DNA of 36,285 nucleotides, taken from the NCBI GenBank assembly GCA_001275005.1, contig JWZX01001576.1, forward strand, positions 1 to 36,285, given 5' to 3'. The DNA is from Chrysochromulina tobinii (taxonomy: Eukaryota > Haptophyta > Prymnesiales > Chrysochromulinaceae). The notes under the pieces were generated by a model. The model was given only the letters and a program-made list of their open reading frames with translations, did not search any database and had not been told where the DNA came from. Position 1 is the first letter of the stretch. Each line of letters opens with the position of its first letter. Shown here one piece after another: positions 20,685-29,600 of the stretch. Both the position numbers and the translations under genes were made by a program.

Positions 20685-21782
20685 ATGATGAAAGTGCTCA
20701 TCGCGATTCTTCTCGCCGCGCCAGTCGCCGCCGCCGCCACCGCAAATTTGCGTGGGCGCTTGGTGCATTGATGCACCGCAGATTAACCTGACCGCATTCG
20801 GCTTTCCAAGCTGTTTTAATGATTGTGGAGCGACCATCTTGGAGAAAGCATTTGGCTGCAACTTCTGTGCGCAACCGGAGGTGGCGCCATCAACACGGGT
20901 TGCGCCACTTCCTTATGCGCGGATTGCCTGGGACCTGGCAAGCAGCAGATGTGCGCCTTGTGCAACGCCTACAAACTAACTTTGACGCCGCCAAAATCCA
21001 TCTTTGATGCGTACACTTGCCCCTCCCTTGGGCCACTGACGTGCGACACGATCAGGGCGGGATTCGAGGGTTGCACCAACGACTGCAGCCAGGCTGACTA
21101 CAAGAACATCCTGACCGTTACTCTCCCCTTGTTCATGACTACTACCGCGGAGATTGCTCAGTACACCACTCTCCGGGATACCTGCACTGTCCTTCCTCCC
21201 AGTCCGCCGCCCCCGCCGCCGGCGGCGAAGGCCGCCGACCCATGCTTCCCCAGCGATGCGCTCGTCACGATGGTGGACGGCACGTCGCGCCGCCTCGACG
21301 CGCTCCGCGCGGGTGACACCATCGTCGCCGCCCGTGCCGACGGCGCCCTCACCAATGACATCGTCTCTCCTCTCTCCCTCGCCGACGCGGATGTGAAGGG
21401 CACAAGCTTTGTGGTCCTCACGACGGAGTCTGGCCGCGAACTCACGCTGACGCCCACGCACCACGTGCCGGTCGGCGCCACGTGCTGCGCCAACCTCAAG
21501 GAGGCCAAGGACATCGTTATCGGCGAGACTGTCTATGAGGCAGTTGTGAGCGCTGCCGTGCATGCCACGCAGGTCAAGAAGATTGGCTCGGTGACCAAGT
21601 CAGGCCTGCACTCGCCGGTGCTTACGCACGGCGCGATGCCGATCGTGAACGGCGTGGTGACGTCCTTTGACTCCATGGAGATCGTGCGCCTTGCCACCTA
21701 CGGGCTGCCCCTGCTCGAGGCGACTGGGCTCACCAACACCTTCCGTGATGCTGTCCTCGCCCAACGCAAGTACATTGCCTAA
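20685..21782 (+). CDS. Secreted Cys-rich protein with C-terminal Hedgehog-type Hint (Hog) domain
   Basis: ATG 20685 begins a signal peptide (MMKVLIAILLAAPVAAAATA). The Cys-rich region must then be read in another frame from about 20740 to 20880 (PQICVGAWCIDAPQINLTAF, FPSCFNDC) before returning to the first. Two short GT-AG introns, 20724-20781 (58 nt) and 20881-20948 (68 nt), both phase 0, would join everything into a 323-residue protein; two compensating indels are the alternative. The Cys-rich part has an internal repeat (GFPSCFNDC and GFEGCTNDC). After a short Pro-rich hinge comes a Hint domain: catalytic Cys in DPCFPSDALVTMVDG, the TxxH block in LTLTPTHHVPVG, and GLHSPVLTHGAMPIVNGVV, which matches the end of Hedgehog Hog domains. 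Such domains cleave themselves at the Cys and release the N-terminal part. Substrate and acceptor molecule are unknown. Confidence 0.8.
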
Positions 21783-22559
21783 GCGGGTGAAGCTGGGCAC
21801 AGGCATTGGCAGCAGGGTGGTAAGATGCGGCCAAGGGGCCTAAGAGCAAGAGTCAAGCAAGATCTCCGCACAAGAGCAAGGCAAGATGGCGCAGTTGTAT
21901 CTGCGTAGTACGATGAGATGATGACGCCTCAACCCGGCGCCTGACGAGCCGTCCTTCCTGTTCTACTGTGTGGAGATCAGTTCTCTTGTGGGTCAATCAG
22001 ATCAATTCCAAGAGGGTTTCTGAGTCGCTGAGACGAGATTGATTCGAAGAATTGATGGGGTATCGCATTGAGTAAAGGGTCGGCGTAGCGTCGAGTGTCC
22101 CGCATGTCGGCCCATGGCTTTAAAAAGAATTGTAATGATTATATGATTAAAGTACACAAAATTATTTCGTGTCCCCTCTTGTCCACTGCGCACTGGATTC
22201 CACTTTCCAGTGTCGAGTTCAACTCTGGAACTCAGTTCGGGAGTTCGGTTAACGCACGGCAGGAAAATTTGGATTACCGGTTCTCACGTCGCGAGGTCGC
22301 AGTGGCGCGAACACATGCACCCGCCCCCGGAGTCTTAAATATTAATAACGTTACGGTACGTGTACGCGTCCCCGCCGTCCTGGACCTGCGTGCTGGGGAG
22401 TGGGGTCTGGGGTGTGAATGATCTTAGTATGATCGTCGCGGCGCGGTGTATGAACCGCCCCCCGTGTGCCGCGCGCCCCTGGGTACCCCCCTCGCTGTAA
22501 ACCACCGCGCGGTCGCGCGTAGCAGTCTTTATGTCTCTTAGTCTGACACGCAGTCTGAC
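21783..22559. other. Intergenic region
   Basis: 777 bases between convergent genes (Hint protein and phosphodiesterase). It contains an AT-rich patch at 22120-22175 and short repeats of CAAGAGCAAG (21846-21875). No gene seen. Confidence 0.5.
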
Positions 22560-23941
22560 TCAACACTCATCAAGCTCATCCATGCGTACCACCGAGACAG
22601 CACGCGCTCTTCGCTCGGCCGCTGCCACGTCGAGATTTACCACCGACGGCACGCTCGGCCGCTGCCGCGTCGAGATTTGAGCAAACGAGCGCTCTGCCGC
22701 AGCCGCGGGCGACTGGGCGCTGCTGGAATCGTCAGGGAGAGGCTCGTCCACCGTTCGCCAGGCGAGGTCACAGCATAAAGAGACGTGGTCGCTGGGGAAC
22801 TCGGCGGATGGAATCGCCACATCGCGGATCAGTTCCTCCGACGGCGGGATCGGCGCCGTGCCCAGGACATCCAGCTGGGCTGCGTCCGCACAAATCCAAT
22901 CCAACGCATTCAGGTACGCTCGCGTGGCGTGAGTCGGCTGAGTGTGGAGCCCGTAGGCGCTCCGTAGCCTCCACGGCTGGCTGAGCTGCGCTCCCGCGCT
23001 CGCCTGGGCCAGCCTCGCTTGCAACTCCTCCTTCGCCTTCTCGGACGGTGGCGCGCCTTGCGTGTGCTCGCGCGCGAACTCGTCGCTCAGTCGAGCGACC
23101 TGCTCCCGCAGAGACGCCGCCGCTTCCTCGAGCTGCACGCCCAGCTCGCCGAGCTGCACCGCCGCCGCCTTGACCACCGCATCGCGATCGCGCTCCAAGG
23201 CGCCGCGTGGCAGCCCGAGCTGCAAGCTGATCTCTTCGGCGGCGAGCACGGGAGAGTCGAGCAGCGTGCGCCCAGCCTCCACTTCGGCGGCTAGGCGGGC
23301 GGCCCACGCGGTCTCCGCCGCCGCAGCCCCCGGCCCGTCTACGTGCAGGCTGACTTCCCTCGGCACATCGCGTGACAGTCGCACGCACTTGATGGCTCGA
23401 CGCAGCCTCTGAAAGCGCAAGGCCAGCTCCTTGGCACCTTGGAGGGACACCTGAGCCGGCCCCACTGGCGGCGGTGGCTGCTCGGCAGCGCCGCTAAGCT
23501 CGAGTGCTGGCGTGGGCAGGCTGAGGGCAGCCGGTCGCCGCCCGACAGCATCGACAGCTCGACGCTCTGCGGCAACGACGAAGCTCGAGGGCGAGGGAGT
23601 TGTGACGAAGCTCGAGGGCGAGGGAGGTGTGACGAAGCTCGATGGCGAGGGAGGCGTCCTTGTGGACGGTGGCACCGGCGACGCGGCTGCCGTCGGCCTC
23701 GGTGCGTCGGCTGGGCCATCCGCGGCTCGTCGGATCGTCGGCTCGTTCAAGCGGCCGAGGGCCGCACGCTTCGCGTCGTACTCCAGGCCTAGGGAGGAGG
23801 ACCACATGAGAGCGCCGTGCAACCAATCTGGATCGTCGGGACCCACGCATCCTGCCGTGAGCAGGCGCAGCACCGCATCAGTCGCGTCGCTGTTGAGGTC
23901 GCCAGCTACGATGAGCGCCGTCGGGGGCGCCGCTGCTGCTG

Positions 23942-23973
<32 letters not shown>

Positions 23974-25403
23974 TCGCCCGCCGTGGGCGTGGAGGCCTGC
24001 ACAGCGAGCCACTCGCGGGCGTGCCACAGCAGGTGAGCCGTCTGCATGACCCGCACGTGAACCGCGGGGTTGGCAAAGTACAGGTGCGTGTTGGCGACGA
24101 GGAGCCGTCGGCCGTTAGCTCGTGACTTGAGCAGCACGAGCTGACCCACCGTGGGCAGTGAGCGCATGCCCTCCGCTGTGAGCGGCTGCGCCCTGAGCAG
24201 CGCGCCGAGCTCCGGCGGCGCGTTCGTCGCGCAGTCGAGGGCGACAACGCGCGACTCTAGCACGTCAAAGGCGCTCTCACGCACAAACAGAGCGACGCCT
24301 TCGCTAGAGCTCTCGCCGCGCTTGAGCGCAAAGTGGCCTGCAAAGCCCGCCGCGCCCATGTGCGGCTGCCAGAGCGTCTCGAACCAGTCCTTGTCCACCT
24401 CCTGCAAGCACACGACGTCAGCGTCAAAGTGGCGCACTTCATCGATGAGCCTCGGCATCCGATGCGCGCCTCGGGTGAGAGAAGGGCTGCAATAGGAATG
24501 AACCGAGCCGGGCTCATCCCAGTGGCGCGAGTACGTGGCGGCCATCAAATTGTAGCTCAGCAGTCGGAAGCCCTCCCGCGCGCTCGAAGCTCTGCCGGCA
24601 CGCGCCGCATCCAGTGCCGCCACGCGCTCACGGAGCAGTCGGCGCACAGGCGGCCTCTCCACTCGGCCGACCGCCTCCGCCACCCTACCGAGCACGGCGG
24701 CCGCGCTGGCGGCCATCGCCTCGGACTCTTGGGGGCTCAGCTTGGGGATGAACTTCGGAGCGGGTGGCTCGGCACGCACGCGCAGCACGGCGCCCACGTC
24801 TGCGTCGGTTGGCATGTATGATCGTGCAGTGCAGACCACCACTGATTCCCCGGCGTCGTCGTGTCGCGTCCACACGAAGGTGCACTGATCGGCATCGCAG
24901 TTCAGGGTAGCAACAAATGGCAGCAACGGGATGCCGATCAGCGGCGCGGCCGTCAGGGAAAGCGCCTCAATTTCCGGTGGGTCGAAATGCACCGGTCGGC
25001 GTTCGGCGCCAATATCTAACCATGCAGCGCTTGCCCATGCCTGTTGCACGGGCGTGCTTGATAGAATGAGTTCGCCTTCGGCATTCGAGAGCGAGCAATC
25101 AGCCGTGGTCTCGCCGGCAGGGTCTTGCTTGGCCGCCTTGGCAGCCTTTTTGCTGACCGTTGCCGTGATCTCGCCGGCAGGGTCTTGCTTGGCCGCCTTG
25201 GCAGCCTTTTTGCTGACCGTTGCCGCACTCAGCCTATTGAGGCTCCGATCGAGATTTTCCGTCAGCGGCCGAAGAAGCGTGCGTGGTGCGCTGGCTCCCC
25301 TGGGCCAGAAGGTGATCTGCAGCTGGCTCTGCGTGCTCCTTACCACCACAGGAGACATGGCGGCGGCGGTGGCGATGGGAATGATTCGGAAATTCATGGT
25401 CAA
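22560..25403 (-). CDS. PDE12-like: PDE12-type 2',5'-phosphodiesterase / mitochondrial deadenylase-like (EEP family)
   Basis: A 947-residue single-exon protein. The N-terminal third resembles the PDE12-specific domain: a Lys/Ala-rich segment, AWLDIG, an FDPPEIEALSLT strand, then MPTDADVGAVLRVRAEPP, matching the YTPSNADIG region of animal PDE12. The endonuclease/exonuclease/phosphatase domain carries SYNLMA (283-288), catalytic Glu in VCLQEVD (331-337), VANTHLYF (436-443), GDLNSD (501-506), LDWICAD and the terminal SDH motif of FPSDHVSL. In animals this enzyme degrades 2-5A and trims poly(A) of mitochondrial mRNAs. Unusually, about 250 residues with PSPSSFVT repeats and a long coiled coil are inserted between the two halves of the catalytic domain. 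A perfect-length 60-nt tandem repeat encodes residues 61-100. The start may be M1, M3 or M16. It is divergent from Cdc48 with 186 bp between them. Confidence 0.88.
25103..25222 (-). repeat. 60-nt tandem duplication in the phosphodiesterase N-terminus
   Basis: Two head-to-tail copies of a 60-nt unit encode ATVSKKAAKAAKQDPAGE twice, differing at one codon. The near identity indicates a recent event. It lengthens a basic segment that could be part of an organelle-targeting region. Confidence 0.85.
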
Positions 25404-25589
25404 GCATGAAGTTCATAGCCAAACAGGTCCTGAGAATAGCAAAAATAGGCAAGAGTGACATCGAGGTGCTCAGGATTGCCCCGTTTATCTGTAGAGTTCG
25501 AAGCGAGAACTGATGAGGTTGCGGCTCGCGGCTGAGCTCGCTCGCTCTCATCGCCGCGTCGCGGCGTGTGCTGAACCGACGACGCAAGC
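25404..25589. promoter_or_regulatory. Divergent promoter region, PDE12-like and Cdc48
   Basis: Only 186 bases separate the two start codons, so both promoters must lie here or in the 5' coding regions. No clear core elements are visible. Confidence 0.5.
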
Positions 25590-28402
25590 ATGGCTCGCTT
25601 GAGCCTGCTGCTGCTGCTATTGGCGCACGTGGGCCGCACGGCTGCCAAAGGAGCCGCTGCTGCACACTCGAGGCCCGCCGTGAGCATCACATCTGCTTGC
25701 GCCATCCCGGATGGGTCAACCGCCGCTGCCACGCCGCTCGCTTTGAGGAGGCTACGCGCCTTGCGAGGTGGCAACACGGAGACGGCTACGACACGGGCTC
25801 GGGCGAGGCCCGAGGACGACGCGCCGATCGGACGCATGCGCCTGGTCGTGGCGACGGGTCGCGCCAACGATCCCTCTGTCGTCGAGATCAGCAAGGCGGA
25901 CGCTAAGGCGATGGCGCTTGAGGAGGGCGCGCACGTGACGCTGCGCGGGCGCAAGCAGCGGCGGACGACATGCGTCGTGCTGGTGTCGGACGAGCTCAAG
26001 GCCGGCGAGGCCCGCCTCTCGCAGACGTCTCTGAACGCAGTCCGGCTCGCCGACGGGCAGGACGTCATCGTCGCACCAGAGCCCAATCTCGCCGAGGCGG
26101 AGCGTGTGCTGCTGCTGCCCTTCAAGGCGTCGCTGACGGCGGCGGATGTGGACAGCGAGAAGGCCTTCGAGCTTGGCCTCGCACCTTACCTCAAGGGCCA
26201 GGACAGGCCGCTCACAGTCGGCGACATCATCGAGACGCCCCTGCCCGACTCTGGCGCGATTGTGCGCTGGAAGGTGCTCGAGCTCGAGCCTCCTGCGACG
26301 AACCCGATCGAGGCGGCGAGGGGCACGGTGGGTGCAGAGACGCTGGTCTTTGCCGAGGGCGAGCCGCTCGAGGAGAAGGACGACCTGTCCGGCGATGACG
26401 ACATCATCGGGTACGACGACATCGGCGGCCTCGACAAACAGCTCTCGATGTTGCGCGAGCTCGTCGACCTGCCGCTGCTCCATCCGGTCGTCTTCGACGA
26501 GATCGGCGTGCGCCCTCCCCGCGGTGTGCTGCTCGTAGGGCCGCCGGGGAGCGGCAAGACGATGGTGGCGCGGGCGGTCAAGTCCGAGACGGGCGTGCAC
26601 TTCCAGACCGTCAACGGCCCCGAGGTCATGTCGAAGCGCAGCGGCGAGAGCGAGGCGGGACTACGCAAGATCTTCGCGGACGCCGAGGCGAACTCGCCCG
26701 CCATCATCTTCATTGACGAGATCGATGCGATCGCCCCCAAGCGCGAGAAGGCGCAGGGCGAAATGGAGCGGCGCATCGTCTCGCAGCTGCTCACCCTCAT
26801 GGACGGAATCAAGCCCACCAGCCACGTCATCGTGATCGGAGCAACCAACCGCCCCTCCATCCTCGACTCGGCGCTGCGCCGCTTTGGCCGCTTCGACCGT
26901 GAGATCGACCTGGGCATCCCGGATGCGGCCGGTCGGCTGCAGATCCTGACGAAGAAAGCGAAGGGGATGCGCTTCTCGGCCGAGGTCGACCTCGTCCACA
27001 TTGCCGACGACACGCACGGCTACGCAGGCGCCGACCTCTCGCAGCTCGTCACCGAGGCGGCGATGCAGTGCGTGCGCGAGCGCGCGGGCGACATCGACGT
27101 GGACGCGGAAGATGTGGACCCGGAGGTGCTCAACGCACTCATGATCACGCCAGACCACATCAAGTTCGCCATGGACAAGACGGCGCCCTCGTCACTGCGC
27201 GACAAGGCCGTCGAGATCCCCGATTGCTCGTGGGAGGATGTGGGTGGGTTGCTTGACGTCAAGCGCGAGATGACGGAGACGCTCATGTACCCGCTCAAGT
27301 ACGGGCCCAAGTACAAGCGCTTCGGGATGCAGCCCTCCAAGGGGGTGTTGCTCTACGGCCCCTCGGGCTGCGGCAAGACGCTCGTGGCCAAGGCCATTGC
27401 CAACGAGGTGCAATCCAACTTCATCAGCGTCAAGGGGCCGGAGCTGCTCTCGATGTGGTTCGGCGAGTCGGAATCAAACGTGCGCGAGCTCTTCGACAAG
27501 GCGCGCGGCGCGGCGCCGTGCATCCTCTTCTTCGACGAGATCGACTCGATCGCCAAGCCGCGTGGCTCTGGCGGCGCCGGCGGCTCCGATTCGGGTGACC
27601 GCATCGTCAACCAGATCCTCACGGAGATCGACGGCGTTGGCTCCAAGGGATCGGTGCGCGCGTGCACGCCTCGCCAGACGCCCTGCATGCCTCGCGCCCA
27701 CCCACGCTGCCGGCCCGGCCTGGCCGCTAGCTGCCGCGGGGATGTCGAGGACGAGCAACCCAATCCATGTCCAACACCGAGCGCGTCTGTGAGGACCGCT
27801 ATTGTACCATCAAATGCCGAGGCGTCCCACGCAGGCCCTAACCCTAACCCTCAGGCAGAGGAGCCGAGGCTTCCGAAACTGCCGCGAGGCCGCTCCGAGG
27901 CCGAGGCCCTCCTCTCTTGCCTTGGCGTTCGCCCCTCTCGCGCCCGCCGACCCCCTCATGACCGCGCCCTTCGTCGCCCGCTCGGCAGGTGTTCATCATC
28001 GCGGCGACCAATCGACCCGATATGCTCGACTCGGCGGTCATGCGCCCCGGCCGGCTCGACCAGCTCGTGTACCTGCCGCTTCCCGACCTCGAGTGCCGTC
28101 GCGCCATCTTCGGCGCCGCCACTCGCAAGTCACCGCTCGCCGCCGACATCTCGCTGGACGACTTCGCCGCACGCACAGAGGGCTACTCGGGCGCCGACAT
28201 CACCGAGCTGTGCCAGCGCGCATGCAAGCTAGCCATCCGGCAGCACATTGCCGACGCCAGCGCAGGCGCGCCCGAGGACCAGCGCTGCACCATCATCACC
28301 TCGGCCCACTTCGAGGAGGCCTTCAGCAAAGCTCGCAAGTCGGTCACTGCCGCGGATGTCAAAAAGTTTGAGACCTTCCAGGCATCGATGCGCGCTCGCT
28401 GA
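25590..28402 (+). CDS. CDC48: Cdc48/p97 AAA ATPase with plastid-type leader (candidate SELMA sCdc48)
   Basis: Exons 25590-27653 and 27989-28402 give 825 residues. The 335-nt intron has GTGCGC and CGGCAG ends and joins GVGSKGS to VFIIAATNRPDM, exactly the D2 sequence of Cdc48. The protein starts with a classic signal peptide (MARLSLLLLLLAHVGRTAA), then an Arg/Ala-rich region (LALRRLRALRGG) before the Cdc48 N domain at about residue 80, a bipartite leader as used for complex plastids. D1 has Walker A GPPGSGKT (about 316) and Walker B IIFIDEIDAI (about 372); D2 has GPSGCGKT (about 590) and ILFFDEIDSI (about 645). The C-terminus (VKKFETFQASMRAR) is shorter than in cytosolic Cdc48 and lacks the usual acidic tail with its terminal Tyr. 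In red-lineage algae a second Cdc48 works with Ufd1 and Der1 in the periplastidal SELMA translocon; the leader suggests this is that copy. Confidence 0.9.
27836..27852 (+). repeat. Short telomere-like repeat in the Cdc48 intron
   Basis: CCCTAACCCTAACCCTC lies within the intron, about two and a half TTAGGG-type units. It is short and could be chance, but it is the canonical telomeric unit of many algae. Confidence 0.5.
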
Positions 28403-29589
28403 TGGGCGGGCCTAGCGCCGTGCGCCCCTCACAGGTGCGATCGAAAACGTGGGACAAGGGGACAAGGGCCTTGGTTCCAAGGGGGAGCCGGGGGGGGCAC
28501 GCAGCCCACAATTCCCGAGGCCGGGTGTGATGCATACCCGTGTGAGCCAATAAGCCGTGAGCTCCCGTACAGTGTGCCCTTCAAGCTATGTGTGTTTGGA
28601 CGAGTATAACACAATGTGCGGAAAGGCCAAAGAAGCGGTTCACACGGCATTGGCAAACGGGGTCCGGTCGCGATCGCGCGTCGCGGGCGCGCCGACACGC
28701 GATCGCGCGGTCGCGGGCCGCGCCGACCGCGCGTCGTCGGGCCGCGCGCGGGGCCGATTAGTTCGGCGCGGCCAGGATCGACGGAGGATGTGCTTGGTCC
28801 GTGCTCGTGTAGGAAGCGGTCTGCGCTCGTGCGGTGTGCGAATACCACAGTGAGCCTTCAATGCGCCCGTCGATGCGCCCGGCCATTCACGACCGACACC
28901 CTGGGTGCTGCAGCCTACCGAAAAGCCTACTACACTCACCACTTGGAGTGCGCGCCATGTATATCCCCGAAGGACCATCCTCAGCCCTGGATTCAAGACG
29001 GTCTCAAAGGTGACTCTCGGGCGGCCGCCAGCCCCTGTCGCCTCCGTTGGCCGCGCACCTGTCGCGGCAGGGGGGTCGCCGCACTGAGTTCAAAATCAGG
29101 TGGTGGGGATAGTGTCTTAGTGTGTGAATCCAGAAAGAATACCCTCCCCTACCCCTTTGGGTCAACCACTGAGTTCAAAATCAGGTGGTGGGGATAGTGT
29201 GTGAATCCAGAAAGAATACCCTCCCCTACCCCTTTGGGTCAAGCGCGGTGTTTCTGACGTGCTGTCTGCTGAAGGGCTGTCGCTCCCCGCCCGGCCCCGC
29301 TGTGGAGTTACGTAGTTTGTGAATAAAATTATACCGCCGGTAGGTTCGAGGAGCAGCTAGCCCTTGGCATATATGTCCAGAGCAGTGTGATGCACCTGGT
29401 CCAAGTCGCAAGTGTGGCGTGCTTCATATGATTTACAGCCTTAGAAGGGACCCTGGAACGCCTGGTTCCCTTCCACCCTTGACCTTCCACCCACTTGTGG
29501 CCTCAGCCTCGACAAGGTTCGTCCCCAAAGCCGAACGGCGCTCAAGACGACGCTCAACATGACGCTCAGAACGACGCTCAGAACGACGC
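28403..29589. other. Gene-free region with tandem repeat and G-rich tract
   Basis: 1.19 kb between the Cdc48 stop and the bestrophin stop. It starts with a G-run cluster (28450-28497: GGG, GGGG, GGG, GGGGG, GGGGGGGG) that could form a G-quadruplex downstream of Cdc48, then a CpG-dense block with short CGCGATCGCGCG-like palindromes (28665-28760), then a two-copy 75-83 bp repeat (29083-29242). No conserved protein or RNA was recognised. Confidence 0.5.
29083..29242 (+). repeat. Two-copy tandem repeat, 83 and 75 bp
   Basis: Copies at 29083-29165 and 29168-29242 both run from ACTGAGTTCAAAATCAGG to CCCCTTTGGGTCAA. They are identical except for an 8-base insertion (around GTCTTAGT) in the first copy. 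The precision suggests a recent duplication. Confidence 0.9.
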
Positions 29590-29600
29590 TCAGAACAGTC
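29543..29600 (+). repeat. 12-nt repeat overlapping the bestrophin stop codon
   Basis: Four to five copies of GACGCTCAGAAC (some degenerate) run through the 3' end of the bestrophin gene; the last unit contains its TGA stop (minus strand, 29590-29592). Confidence 0.8.

Noticed and set aside
28616-29197. Plus-strand frame of 193 residues
   Set aside because: Composed of Arg-rich translation of the CpG block and part of the tandem repeat; no domain recognised.
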